A DNA stretch of 64,000 nt. It comes from JBMNCR01 sp049366695 (GTDB lineage: Bacteria > Bacillota > Clostridia > Eubacteriales > Alkalibacteraceae). The notes beneath the pieces are model-generated. The model did not search any database and was not told where the DNA came from. It was given only the letters and a program-made list of their open reading frames with translations. Both the position numbers and the translations under genes were made by a program. Where the stretch lies: positions 1 through 64,000 of the forward strand of contig JBMNCR010000119.1 of the NCBI GenBank assembly GCA_049366695.1. Direction: 5' to 3'. How positions within the stretch are numbered: position 1 is the first letter of the stretch; each line of letters begins with the position of its first letter. Positions 1 to 8,911 of this stretch are shown piece after piece.

Positions 1-1856
1 TCTTCAGTTAATGGTTCAAAATATAATTTATCTGATACATTAAAGTCTGTACTTACAGTTTCAGGGTTATTATTGACTATTATAGTCTCAACTCCAAGTT
101 TATTTAAAGCTTTCACACAGTGTACACAACAATAGTCAAATTCAATTCCTTGACCAATCCTAATTGGTCCTGAACCTATAACCATAACTTTCTTATTATT
201 TGTCACTTCTACTTCATCAGTTTTATCATATGTTGAATAATAATATGGTGAAAGAGCTTCGAATTCGCCAGCGCAAGTATCTACCATTTTAAAAACTGTA
301 TTAATCTCATACATTTTTCTTAATTCATATATTTCATTTGGACTAATTCCCATAAGGTCTGCAATCCCTTTATCAGAAAATCCTTTTTCTTTAAGCTTAA
401 CTAATCTATCGGCAGTCAAAACATCAATTTCTGTAATTTTCAATTTTTCTTCCTGTTCAACTATCCAGTTTATTTTATCAATAAAGAATCTGTCCATACC
501 TGTTTCTTCAGAAAGCTTTTCTACTCTATAACCTCTTCTTAACATCTCTGCAAGATAAAATAATCTTTCATCATTAGGATACATAACTTTTTCTTTTAAT
601 TCATGAAGGGAGTATTTTTTTACTCCTTTATGATCTAATGAATATTTTTTTATTTCTAATGATCTTATTCCTTTTAATAAGGCACTTTCAAAATTATTAC
701 CTATTGCCATAATTTCTCCAGTAGCCATCATTTTGGTACCAAGCTTTCGATCTGCTCCATAAAATTTATCAAAAGGCCATTTTGGTATTTTTATTACTAA
801 ATAATCCAAACTTGGTTCAAAACAAGCATATGTTTTCTGTGTTACATCGTTTTTAATTTCATCTAAACCATATCCTAAAGCAATTTTAGCTGCTACTTTC
901 GCAATGGGATAACCTGTTGCTTTTGATGCAAGTGCTGAAGATCGACTCACCCTTGGATTAATTTCGATAACTGCATATTCGAAACTAGTAGGATTTAGTG
1001 CAAGTTGAACATTACATCCACCTTTTATGTTAATGGCACTAATAATATCTAATGATGCCTTTCTTAGCATTTGATACTCTATGTCACTAAGGGTTTGACT
1101 TGGCGCAACAACTATACTGTCACCAGTGTGTATTCCAACAGGGTCTACATTTTCCATATTACAAACACTTATACAATTACCCTTTGAATCTCTCATCACT
1201 TCGTATTCAATTTCTTTCCAACCTTTAATACTTTTCTCTATAAGTACTTGCCCTACCCTACTTAAGTGCAACCCTTTAGATGCGATTTCTATTAGCTCAT
1301 TTGAATCTTCCGCTATTCCCCCTCCAGAACCACCTAAAGTATAAGCTGGTCGTACGACAACTGGATACCCAATTTCTTCTGCATACTCTAATCCTTCTTT
1401 TATACTTGAAATAGTCTTGCTTTCTATTACAGGTTGATTAATTTCTTGCATAAGTTGTCGAAATAATTCTCTATCTTCTCCTTGCTTAATTGAATCAATC
1501 GAAGTTCCAATAACACTAACATTATATTTATCTAATATTCCTTCATCATGAAGTTCTAATGACACATTTAAACCTGTTTGTCCACCCATACCCGCTAAAA
1601 TACTATCAGGTTTTTCTTTCTTTATTATTTTCTCAATGGTTTCTATATTAATTGGCTCAATATACACTTTATGAGCTATCTCTCTATCTGTCATAATAGT
1701 TGCTGGATTACTATTTATTAATATTACTTCTACTCCCTCTTCCATCAAGCCTTGACAAGCTTGAGCACCAGAATAGTCAAATTCTGCTGCCTGTCCTATA
1801 ACTATAGGACCTGAACCTATTACTAATACTTTCTTAATGCTGTCTATTTTAGGCAT
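1..1856 (-). CDS. carB: Carbamoyl-phosphate synthase large subunit, 5' part only
   Basis: Large, ammonia-channelling subunit that makes carbamoyl phosphate from bicarbonate, ATP and glutamine-derived ammonia; cytosolic, pairs with CarA. The reading frame opens at an ATG at 1856 with an AGGAGG site in front and runs off the window, giving about 618 of the usual ~1070 residues. The start MPKIDSIKKVLVIGSGPIV and the following stretch GQAAEFDYSGAQAC are typical CarB N-terminal sequence, so what is present is the first (carboxyphosphate) ATP-grasp half and the start of the oligomerisation region. It begins 10 nt after carA and is the last visible gene of the pyr operon. The 3' half lies outside the window. 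Confidence 0.96.
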   Translation of the reverse strand, partial: MPKIDSIKKVLVIGSGPIVIGQAAEFDYSGAQACQGLMEEGVEVILINSNPATIMTDREIAHKVYIEPINIETIEKIIKKEKPDSILAGMGGQTGLNVSLELHDEGILDKYNVSVIGTSIDSIKQGEDRELFRQLMQEINQPVIESKTISSIKEGLEYAEEIGYPVVVRPAYTLGGSGGGIAEDSNELIEIASKGLHLSRVGQVLIEKSIKGWKEIEYEVMRDSKGNCISVCNMENVDPVGIHTGDSIVVAPSQTLSDIEYQMLRKASLDIISAINIKGGCNVQLALNPTSFEYAVIEINPRVSRSSALASKATGYPIAKVAAKIALGYGLDEIKNDVTQKTYACFEPSLDYLVIKIPKWPFDKFYGADRKLGTKMMATGEIMAIGNNFESALLKGIRSLEIKKYSLDHKGVKKYSLHELKEKVMYPNDERLFYLAEMLRRGYRVEKLSEETGMDRFFIDKINWIVEQEEKLKITEIDVLTADRLVKLKEKGFSDKGIADLMGISPNEIYELRKMYEINTVFKMVDTCAGEFEALSPYYYSTYDKTDEVEVTNNKKVMVIGSGPIRIGQGIEFDYCCVHCVKALNKLGVETIIVNNNPETVSTDFNVSDKLYFEPLTE

Positions 1857-1866
1857 ATTTCTCCTC

Positions 1867-2913
1867 CTATATTAATTCCATAAATTCATCAAATATACAA
1901 TGAGCATCATCCGGCCCTGGAGATGCCTCAGGATGAAATTGAACTGATAGTAGCGGCTTCTCTTTATGTTTTAATCCTTCTACTGTATTGTCATTTAAAT
2001 TAATATGCGTTACTTCCATTTCATCTGGAATTTTACTAACTACATATCCATGATTTTGTGAAGTAATATATACTTTATCTTTTTTTAGATCTTTAACTGG
2101 ATGATTACATCCTCTATGTCCAAATTTAAGTTTTTCAGTATTTCCTCCTAAAGCTAGTGCTATTAACTGATGTCCTAAGCAAATACCAATAGTAGGCTTA
2201 TTCTCTATCAATATCTTTATATTATTAATTATATGTGGATAATCCTTAGGATTGCCTGGTCCATTGGAAAGAAAAATCCCATCAGGATTTACGGACAATA
2301 TCCTTTCAGCAGTTGTATTAGATGGAAACACAGTTATTTTTAAACCTCTATTTTTAAATGATTCTATGATGTTATTCTTAATACCAAAATCTATTATTGC
2401 TATATGTTTTCCTGTTCCATCTATACTATATGTTTCTTCTGTTGAAACTTCATGAACAGCACTATTATTATCATAATTGTTTAATATTTTTTGTAATTTT
2501 GACTCTGTTAACCTCTTAGTGGTAATTATCCCTTTCATTGTCCCTTTTTCTCTTATAATTTTTGTTAATTGACGTGTATCAATACCTTCTATTCCCATTA
2601 CTTTATGATACTTTAAATATCCATCTAAATTTAACTCACATCTAAAATTATTAGGACATTTAGCCTTTTCTCTAACAACTAACCCTTTTACTTGAGGAGC
2701 TTTCGATTGTGAATCTTCTAAATTAATTCCATAGTTACCTATCAACGGGTAAGTCATAACCACAATTTGTCCATAATAAGAAGGATCAGTGATTATCTCT
2801 TGATATCCTGTCATTCCAGTATTAAAAACAACTTCTCCTAGGGTATCTGCTACATTACCAAATGCCTTACCTTCAAAGATAACACCATTCTCTAGCTGTA
2901 AATACGCTTTCAT
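1867..2913 (-). CDS. carA: Carbamoyl-phosphate synthase small (glutaminase) subunit
   Basis: Class I glutamine amidotransferase subunit that hydrolyses glutamine and feeds ammonia to CarB. The 348-residue length is normal. The N-terminal CPSase small-chain domain shows VVFNTGMTGYQEIITDPSY; the C-terminal domain has the nucleophile elbow GICLGHQLIALALGGN and the catalytic His/Glu in SVQFHPEASPGP. The ATG has GGAGGATGTT before it. It sits 18 nt after pyrE and 10 nt before carB, so the two subunits are made from one message. Because the gene is inside the pyrimidine operon and not with arginine genes, carbamoyl phosphate made here is probably controlled by pyrimidine supply. Confidence 0.97.
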   Translation of the reverse strand: MKAYLQLENGVIFEGKAFGNVADTLGEVVFNTGMTGYQEIITDPSYYGQIVVMTYPLIGNYGINLEDSQSKAPQVKGLVVREKAKCPNNFRCELNLDGYLKYHKVMGIEGIDTRQLTKIIREKGTMKGIITTKRLTESKLQKILNNYDNNSAVHEVSTEETYSIDGTGKHIAIIDFGIKNNIIESFKNRGLKITVFPSNTTAERILSVNPDGIFLSNGPGNPKDYPHIINNIKILIENKPTIGICLGHQLIALALGGNTEKLKFGHRGCNHPVKDLKKDKVYITSQNHGYVVSKIPDEMEVTHINLNDNTVEGLKHKEKPLLSVQFHPEASPGPDDAHCIFDEFMELI

Positions 2914-2931
2914 AACATCCTCCTTGTTTGT

Positions 2932-3510
2932 TTATTTACTTTCTCTACTTCCTGGCTTTACAAGATCTTCACCAGTCCAACAGATGGGGCAAGTATCTGC
3001 GTCATGTATTTTAATATTTATTTTTACAGCAGAATATATTGGTAAATCGAAATTTAAATCTTCCGGCAACCTATTTACAATACAAGCTACACCTATCACA
3101 TTTGCTCCTAATTTTTCTAGTGCTTCTTTTGTTTCTAATGTAGATTTCCCTGTTGTTACTACATCTTCTGCAATAATAATATTTTCTCCTTTATTAATCT
3201 CAAACCCCCGTCTTAACGTCATTTCCCCATCTTTTCTTTCAGTAAATATCGCTTCTTTATTCAATTGTCTACCTATTTCATATGATACTACCACACCACC
3301 CATAGCAGGTCCTACTATTTTATCTATTTGTAAACCTTTGATCTGTTCAACAACCGGTTTTAATATTTCCTCTGACTTTTCTGGAAATCTTAATACTTTT
3401 GCACATTGAACATATCCACCACTGTGCTTACCAGATGATAATAAAAAATGTCCTTCTAAAAATGCACCAGTTTCTCTTAGTATTTCTATTGCTTCTTTTT
3501 TCAAAAACAT
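2932..3510 (-). CDS. pyrE: Orotate phosphoribosyltransferase
   Basis: Joins orotate to PRPP to make orotidine 5'-phosphate, the fifth step of UMP synthesis. At 192 residues it fits the shorter PyrE group seen in clostridia and Thermus. The PRPP-binding motif is visible as IIIAEDVVTTGKST (about residues 110-125), and the N-terminal GHFLLSSGKHSGGYVQC is the family's substrate loop. A CPICW cysteine pair near the C-terminus is an unassigned feature. The start ATG follows GGGAGGTA. It lies 58 nt after pyrD, the largest gap in the operon; I see no hairpin in that gap. Confidence 0.95.
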   Translation of the reverse strand: MFLKKEAIEILRETGAFLEGHFLLSSGKHSGGYVQCAKVLRFPEKSEEILKPVVEQIKGLQIDKIVGPAMGGVVVSYEIGRQLNKEAIFTERKDGEMTLRRGFEINKGENIIIAEDVVTTGKSTLETKEALEKLGANVIGVACIVNRLPEDLNFDLPIYSAVKINIKIHDADTCPICWTGEDLVKPGSRESK

Positions 3511-3568
3511 TACCTCCCTCAGTTTTTACATAGTTATATAGCATACGTATCTATCTCAATTACAAAAT

Positions 3569-4471
3569 CTATATTATACCAATTAGTTCCATAATATTTT
3601 CTATCTTATTCTCAATACAGTATCCCTCTAAATCATCAATTGTTTTTACGGGAGCATAGGGATCAACAAAATTAGCTGTTCCCATTTGAACACATGTTGC
3701 TCCAGCCATAATAAATTCTAAAGCATCTTTCCAGTTCATAATTCCTCCTATACCCATAACTGGTACATGTACATTCTTTGATACTTGATGCACCATCCTA
3801 AGTGCTATAGGTTTAATAGCAGGTCCTGATAACCCTGCATAGATATTTTCAAACACTGGCTTTCTTTCATTTATATCAATAGCCATAGCCTGAAAAGTGT
3901 TTACTAATGAGAAAGCATCTGCTCCGCTATTTTCGCAAGCTTTAGCTACCTCAACTATATTTTCTGCATTTGGTGATAATTTTACCATTATATTATGTCG
4001 ACTTTTTTTCTTTACTTTTGCAGTAATTTCTCCAGCAGATTTAGCATTTAATCCAAAAGCCATGCCTCCCTCTTTAACATTAGGGCATGAGATATTTAAT
4101 TCTATAAGATCTATTTCATGTTTATTTAAAATTTCTATAGCTGTTATGTAATCATCTAATGTATTACCACCTAAATTGACAATTTTCATTGTATTTATAT
4201 TATTGATTTCTTCCATATGATTTATTATAAAATCTTCTATGCCTGGATTTTCTAAACCAATACTATTTATAAGTCCGCATGAACTTTCCCAAATCCTTAT
4301 TCCATCATTTCCTATTTTTTTATTTAATGTAATTCCTTTACTACAAATGCCACCTAAAATTGATGGACTATAATAATTACTGTATTCTGTACCAAATCCA
4401 TATGTCCCTGAAGCGACAACAATAGGGTTTTTCATTACTTTGTCTAAGAATTCAACTTCTAATCTACTCAT
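3569..4471 (-). CDS. pyrD: Dihydroorotate dehydrogenase B, catalytic subunit
   Basis: FMN-containing TIM-barrel subunit that oxidises dihydroorotate to orotate. The 300-residue length and the absence of a membrane anchor mark it as the class 1B enzyme that needs PyrK to hand electrons to NAD+. Visible family sequence includes NPIVVASGTYGFG at the start, ELNISCPNVKEGG (substrate loop with the active-site Cys at this position in class 1B enzymes) and GIGGIMNWKDALEF near the phosphate site. Its ATG overlaps the pyrK stop (ATGA), which suggests translational coupling that would keep the two subunits in balance. Confidence 0.96.
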   Translation of the reverse strand: MSRLEVEFLDKVMKNPIVVASGTYGFGTEYSNYYSPSILGGICSKGITLNKKIGNDGIRIWESSCGLINSIGLENPGIEDFIINHMEEINNINTMKIVNLGGNTLDDYITAIEILNKHEIDLIELNISCPNVKEGGMAFGLNAKSAGEITAKVKKKSRHNIMVKLSPNAENIVEVAKACENSGADAFSLVNTFQAMAIDINERKPVFENIYAGLSGPAIKPIALRMVHQVSKNVHVPVMGIGGIMNWKDALEFIMAGATCVQMGTANFVDPYAPVKTIDDLEGYCIENKIENIMELIGII

Positions 4472-5172
4472 AATATTAATTCCTCTCCTAGAAAAACAGG
4501 TCCATCTTTACAGGTTTTTTTATTTCCATTTACCGTTTTACAAGTACATCCAAGGCAAGCCCCTACTCCACAAGCCATTCTTTCTTCTACTGATGCATAA
4601 ACTTTTATTTCATTTTTTATTCCTATGTCAATAACTGATTTCATCATTACTTTTGGTCCGCAAGTGAATATTACAGAGTTCGTATTAAAATCAACTAAAT
4701 CAGTAATCTTTCCTCCTATATCTACAATCACTTCGTCTGCTACATCGTTATATGATTGTAAAAGTTTAAATTCGTTTCTAAAACCTAAGTATGCAGAAAT
4801 TTTACGTTGAGAATCTATTTTCTTTAACTCTCTAGCTGCATAAAATAATGGTGCTATTCCTATACCACCACCAATCAAAATAATATCAGCATCTTTTAAA
4901 TAAGGGAACCCATTACCGTATGGTCCATTCAAAGTAATTTCATCACCAGCTTTTAACTGAGACAATTTTTGAGTTCCTCTTCCTAGTACTTGATACATAA
5001 AGACCAACTCTTCATTATTATAATCAAATACACTTATAGGTCTAGATAATAATGGATCATAATCCCATGCTCTAAGCATAAAAAATTGTCCCATATTACA
5101 TTTATCCATATATTTAACTGTTAAACAGTATATATTAGCTTGAACTAGTGTATTCTCCTTTACTATAGCCAA
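4468..5172 (-). CDS. pyrK: Dihydroorotate dehydrogenase B, electron-transfer subunit
   Basis: FAD and [2Fe-2S] protein that takes electrons from PyrD and reduces NAD+. Ferredoxin-reductase-like domains fill residues 1-200: SRPISVFDY binds the flavin and LIGGGIGIAPLFYAA the nucleotide. The C-terminal iron-sulfur cysteines are in MACGVGACLGCTCK plus a later TCKDGP. The best start is a TTG at 5172, inside the end of pyrF (10-nt overlap) and 11 nt after GGAGGATAT; no in-frame ATG lies nearby. Presence of PyrK means that orotate synthesis here is linked to NAD+ and not to the quinone pool, as expected of an anaerobe. Confidence 0.95.
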   Translation of the reverse strand: MAIVKENTLVQANIYCLTVKYMDKCNMGQFFMLRAWDYDPLLSRPISVFDYNNEELVFMYQVLGRGTQKLSQLKAGDEITLNGPYGNGFPYLKDADIILIGGGIGIAPLFYAARELKKIDSQRKISAYLGFRNEFKLLQSYNDVADEVIVDIGGKITDLVDFNTNSVIFTCGPKVMMKSVIDIGIKNEIKVYASVEERMACGVGACLGCTCKTVNGNKKTCKDGPVFLGEELIL

Positions 5173-6017
5173 GTATCAATATCCTCCTTCATTTTTATAG
5201 TTGCTTTTCTAATTTCTTCATAATAATTCTTTCCTTCATTTATTTTCTTATGTGCAGTTATTAATCCTCTAGATGAATTTACTACTGCACATCTGCTTCT
5301 ACGTAGTATTTTTCCGATGTCTTCACCTTTCCCCCCCTGTGCTCCATATCCAGGCACTAAGAAAAATGTACTCGGAAGTATCTTTTGTATCATTTCAAAT
5401 TCTTTTGGATAAGTTAATCCGACTACTGCTCCTATTGAACTATATCCACTTTCTCCTATAAATTCATTTCCCCATTTTTCAATTAGTTTCGCTATATACA
5501 TATAATAGCTCTTTCCATCAGTCAACACATCCTGTGTTTCTTTTGCACTAGGATTGGAAGTTCTTAAAAGTAAAAACATTCCTTTATTATTATTTTTAAT
5601 ATATTTATAATAAGGAGATACGGCGTCTTCACCCATATATGCATTAATCGTCACTATGTCTGCTTCAAAATCTCCTTGAAAATGCCCCTGTGCATACATT
5701 TCTGCTGTTGAAGAGATATCCCCTCTTTTAATATCTGCAATAGAAATAGTATTTGACTTGTTAATATAATCTAAAGTTTTTGCATATGCCTCTAGCCCCT
5801 TTATTCCCAATGCTTCATAATATGCAATTTGAACCTTATAACATGCAACAATATCTCTCGTATTATCAATTATTGTTTTATTAAATTCATAGATTTTATC
5901 AGTGATTTCTCCTGATTGTTCTTTTAAATAATCAGGCAAATATTTATACTGTGTATCTAATCCTAAGCAAATTGGACTTTTTTCAACTGCCTCTTTGTAT
6001 AATCTATCTATTATCAT
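5163..6017 (-). CDS. pyrF: Orotidine 5'-phosphate decarboxylase
   Basis: Removes CO2 from OMP to give UMP, the last step of the pathway. At 284 residues it belongs to the longer group (type 2) and not the ~235-residue Bacillus type. The charged active-site motif is ISIADIKRGDISST (Asp-x-Lys-x-x-Asp), about residue 95, and the phosphate-binding end is FLVPGYGAQGGKGEDI. The ATG overlaps the end of pyrC by 14 nt. Family and position in the operon leave little doubt. Confidence 0.95.
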   Translation of the reverse strand: MIIDRLYKEAVEKSPICLGLDTQYKYLPDYLKEQSGEITDKIYEFNKTIIDNTRDIVACYKVQIAYYEALGIKGLEAYAKTLDYINKSNTISIADIKRGDISSTAEMYAQGHFQGDFEADIVTINAYMGEDAVSPYYKYIKNNNKGMFLLLRTSNPSAKETQDVLTDGKSYYMYIAKLIEKWGNEFIGESGYSSIGAVVGLTYPKEFEMIQKILPSTFFLVPGYGAQGGKGEDIGKILRRSRCAVVNSSRGLITAHKKINEGKNYYEEIRKATIKMKEDIDTWL

Positions 6018-7146
6018 ATTTTATTTCACCTCGTTTTATAGTTATTATTACTTCACCTTTTATTGAATAATTATGAAATGGATTGTTCTTTGATTTTGAA
6101 ACAAATGAATTTACATCCAGTACCCCAATCTTTTCTAAATCAATTAATACCAAATTAGCTTCATACCCAGGCTCTATTAAGCCACAATTTAATCCCAATA
6201 ATTTAGCTGGGGTATAACTCATCATTTCACTTAATTTATTAATATGAATATTGTATTTAGAAAATATATGCCAATACATAGAAAACGCTACTTCAATATT
6301 CCCTATCCCAGGCATACCTTTATTTTTATCTTCCTGAGAATGAGGTGCATGATCTGTAGCACATATATCAATTATTCCTTCTTTTATACTTTTTATTAAT
6401 GCTAGCCTATCACTTTCTTTTCTAAAAGGAGGATTAACTCTATATTTTATTTCACTTTCAAAAATATGATGTGGTGTTACTTCGCAAGTAACATTATATC
6501 CATTTTTTTTAGCTTCTCTAATCAAGCTCACTGTATCTTCTTTACTAACATGGCATACATGAATATTTCCTTTTGTATTTTTTAATAACTCCATATCTCT
6601 TCTGACTGTACTTGTTTCAGGTTGACAATGCGTAGCTATATAAAAATTCAATTCTTCAGATGCCTTTAAGGCTTTTATCATTATTTCATCATTTTCTATA
6701 GTCAAACCATCATTTGAAAATACAGGAGTATATTTTAACAAGTTTTCAAAATCCACTAATTCACTTTCAAATTTCTTTGTCAAAGCACATATTTGAGTTA
6801 AATCACATAAATTCAATTTATCGCTTTTTGAATAGTTATCTTCTAAAAGTTTTGCATTATCAATAATAGGCTTGGTATTTGCCATTGCTACTAAATGGGT
6901 ATACCCTCCCTTTAAAGCAGCTATCATACCACTTTCCATATCTTCCTTATACTCAAAGCCCGGATCTCTTAAGTGACAATGGAAATCAATAAATGAAGGC
7001 ATCAACACATAACCTGTACCATCAATTATTTCCTCATTTTCGCTAAAATTCGTATTACATACTTCTTTTATCAAACCATCCTTTATAAGAACGTCTCCAT
7101 GTGTATTTTTTTTAGCATCTATTATCTTTACATTTTTTATTATCAT
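6004..7146 (-). CDS. pyrC: Dihydroorotase
   Basis: Zinc amidohydrolase that closes N-carbamoyl-aspartate to dihydroorotate. The metal-binding DFHCHLRDPG (about residue 55) and ICATDHAPHS (about residue 265) are intact. The length of 380 residues is a little shorter than the ~425 of Bacillus PyrC but covers the whole barrel. It begins 18 nt after pyrI with a GGAGTAATAAT ribosome site. A role as another cyclic amidohydrolase is made unlikely by its operon. Confidence 0.94.
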   Translation of the reverse strand: MIIKNVKIIDAKKNTHGDVLIKDGLIKEVCNTNFSENEEIIDGTGYVLMPSFIDFHCHLRDPGFEYKEDMESGMIAALKGGYTHLVAMANTKPIIDNAKLLEDNYSKSDKLNLCDLTQICALTKKFESELVDFENLLKYTPVFSNDGLTIENDEIMIKALKASEELNFYIATHCQPETSTVRRDMELLKNTKGNIHVCHVSKEDTVSLIREAKKNGYNVTCEVTPHHIFESEIKYRVNPPFRKESDRLALIKSIKEGIIDICATDHAPHSQEDKNKGMPGIGNIEVAFSMYWHIFSKYNIHINKLSEMMSYTPAKLLGLNCGLIEPGYEANLVLIDLEKIGVLDVNSFVSKSKNNPFHNYSIKGEVIITIKRGEIKYDNR

Positions 7147-7164
7147 ATTATTACTCCTTAATAT

Positions 7165-7587
7165 TTAAAACGATGTCCTAGTATCACAATATTCACACCT
7201 ATATACTTTTTCTTTAGCATCTACTAGAACAAACTCAATATTAGTAACTTTTTCATAATTTGTAATGCATCTAGGATTTTTGCATTTCATTATACCCTTC
7301 ACTTTCTCTGGCAAAGTCAACTTTATCTTTTGTTTTAATTCTCCATTTTCGATTATATTTACTGTTACATTAGGATCTATTAATCCCAGTACATTAAAAT
7401 CTAGATCTACATTAGTTTCAATTTTTATCAGATCTTTCTTGCCCATTTTATTACTAGGAATATTCCTCAATAAAACTACAACATCATCCAATTCATCTAG
7501 CTTTAATTGTTTGAACATTCTATATCCATGCCCATACTCGATATGATCTATAACGACACCTTTTTTTATCTTAGATACATTTATCAT
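7165..7587 (-). CDS. pyrI: Aspartate carbamoyltransferase regulatory subunit
   Basis: Allosteric chain that binds nucleotides (CTP/ATP in the E. coli enzyme) and holds PyrB trimers together. The C-terminal zinc domain is visible: CKNPRCITNYE and, later, YRCEYCDTRTSF give the four cysteine ligands. At 140 residues it is close to the normal ~150. It starts inside the end of pyrB (17-nt overlap). Its presence implies an allosteric ATCase of the enteric and archaeal kind and not the unregulated trimer of Bacillus, so the pathway probably has feedback control at enzyme level as well as at the leader. Confidence 0.96.
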   Translation of the reverse strand: MINVSKIKKGVVIDHIEYGHGYRMFKQLKLDELDDVVVLLRNIPSNKMGKKDLIKIETNVDLDFNVLGLIDPNVTVNIIENGELKQKIKLTLPEKVKGIMKCKNPRCITNYEKVTNIEFVLVDAKEKVYRCEYCDTRTSF

Positions 7588-8509
7588 TCTTTCCCTCCAA
7601 GCCTAATAACTTTATTATTAACGCCATTCTTACATACATACCTAATTTTGCTTGTTGAAAGTACACTGCGCGTTCGTCGTCATCAACTTCTTTTGCTATC
7701 TCATTTACTCTTGGCAAAGGATGCATAATTGTTAAATCTTTTTGGGCATTTGCAAGTTTTCTTTTATCTAAAATAAAGTAATCTTTTAATCTTAAATAAT
7801 CTTCCTCACTTACAAATCTTTCTCTTTGAACTCTAGTCATATATAAAACATTCACTTGATCTATTACAGATTCTATATTGTTAGTCTCAGTAAAACTAAT
7901 ATTTGATATTTCGTCTTTAACATATTGAGGTAATTTCAATTCATCCGGTGATATAAATATAAACTTAATATTATTATACCTTTTTAAAGCCTTAACTAGC
8001 GAATGAACCGTTCTACCAAATTTTAAATCACCACATATACCTACTATATGATTTGAAAAATCACCTTTATAATGTTTTATAGTTAATAAATCTGTAAGAG
8101 TCTGAGTAGGGTGTTGATGCCCTCCATCTCCTGCATTAATAATGGGCATTTTGTTAGTATATTTTGATGCTAATTTTGCAGTTCCTTCTCTAGGATGTCT
8201 TATTACTGAAATGTCAGCATAGCATTCGATTGTTCTTATGGTATCTCCAAGAGATTCTCCTTTTGCAGTTGAAGAAGTATTAGGATCATCAAACCCAATT
8301 ATTTGTCCTCCCAGTCTAAGCATAGCTGCTTCAAAGCTAAACCGCGTTCTCGTAGAAGGCTCATAAAAAAGACTAGCTAATAATTTTCCTTTGCAAATAT
8401 CTAAATATCCATTAGGATTTGCAATTATATTATCAGCTAGCCTGAATATATCATCTAATTCATCTACGGTAAAATCATAAGGTTCTATAAGATGTCTTCC
8501 TTTTAGCAT
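7571..8509 (-). CDS. pyrB: Aspartate carbamoyltransferase catalytic subunit
   Basis: Commits carbamoyl phosphate to pyrimidines by joining it to aspartate. The carbamoyl-phosphate loop YEPSTRTRFSFEAAMLRLG and the later AGDGGHQHPTQTLTDL and MHPLPRVNEI motifs are intact; 312 residues is normal. First gene of the pyr operon: the ATG has GGGAGG 8 nt upstream and lies about 139 nt after the predicted transcript start, behind an attenuator. It overlaps pyrI by 17 nt, consistent with a PyrB-PyrI holoenzyme. Confidence 0.97.
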   Translation of the reverse strand: MLKGRHLIEPYDFTVDELDDIFRLADNIIANPNGYLDICKGKLLASLFYEPSTRTRFSFEAAMLRLGGQIIGFDDPNTSSTAKGESLGDTIRTIECYADISVIRHPREGTAKLASKYTNKMPIINAGDGGHQHPTQTLTDLLTIKHYKGDFSNHIVGICGDLKFGRTVHSLVKALKRYNNIKFIFISPDELKLPQYVKDEISNISFTETNNIESVIDQVNVLYMTRVQRERFVSEEDYLRLKDYFILDKRKLANAQKDLTIMHPLPRVNEIAKEVDDDERAVYFQQAKLGMYVRMALIIKLLGLEGKNDKCI

Positions 8510-8535
8510 ACAAAAAAACCTCCCTGTTTTTTCAT

Positions 8536-8636
8536 AAAAAAAATACCTTTGTATACGTTAAAAAGGCATATAAAAACCAGTATTTAGGTCTAATTATGTA
8601 TATATACCTTCTTAGTATCTCGTACTAAGTTAAAAG
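8536..8636 (-). promoter_or_regulatory. Transcription attenuator in the pyr leader
   Basis: Reading the minus strand, the leader can fold in two exclusive ways. The terminator pairs ATGCCTTT (8562-8569) with AAAGGTAT (8543-8550) and is followed by eight T (8536-8543). The antiterminator pairs AAGGTATATA (8601-8610) with TATATGCCTT (8563-8572), taking the 5' arm of the terminator. Just upstream, CTTAGTA-CGAGA-TACTAAG (8611-8629) forms a perfect hairpin whose base can extend to capture the AAGG of the antiterminator, so it can act as anti-antiterminator. This is the logic of PyrR control, but the loop does not match the Bacillus PyrR-binding consensus exactly and no pyrR is in the window, so the sensor is inferred only. 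Confidence 0.75.
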
Positions 8637-8654
8637 CAGTTTTTAACTAGTGCT

Positions 8655-8683
8655 ATATTATCTGAATTGTTACTAATTGTCAA
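8655..8683 (-). promoter_or_regulatory. Sigma-A promoter of the pyr operon
   Basis: On the minus strand TTGACA (8678-8683), a 17-nt spacer and TAATAT (8655-8660) are close to perfect. Transcription would start near 8648, leaving a leader of about 139 nt before pyrB. The stretch 8684-8911 between this promoter and the divergent lipoprotein gene is very AT-rich and I see no further structure in it. Confidence 0.85.
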
Positions 8684-8911
8684 TACAATATTGGATATTC
8701 CTTTTGTTTTTTACAATATATATTTTTATCGATAAATATAAAAATTTGAATAATTTTTATATTTATGTTATAAAATTATCATAACTTGTTTTTTCATTTG
8801 GTCTAATTATTTTAAATAGGTTTTTATATTTGTAGTTTACATATTAATTTGTATATACTTAGTATATTCTTATTATAATTTTATATTATGTAATAAATTT
8901 GGAGGTTAACA

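Noticed and set aside
2924..3409. A 161-codon plus-strand frame opposite pyrE
   Set aside because: Antisense shadow of pyrE; no ribosome site and Ser/Phe/Pro-rich composition.
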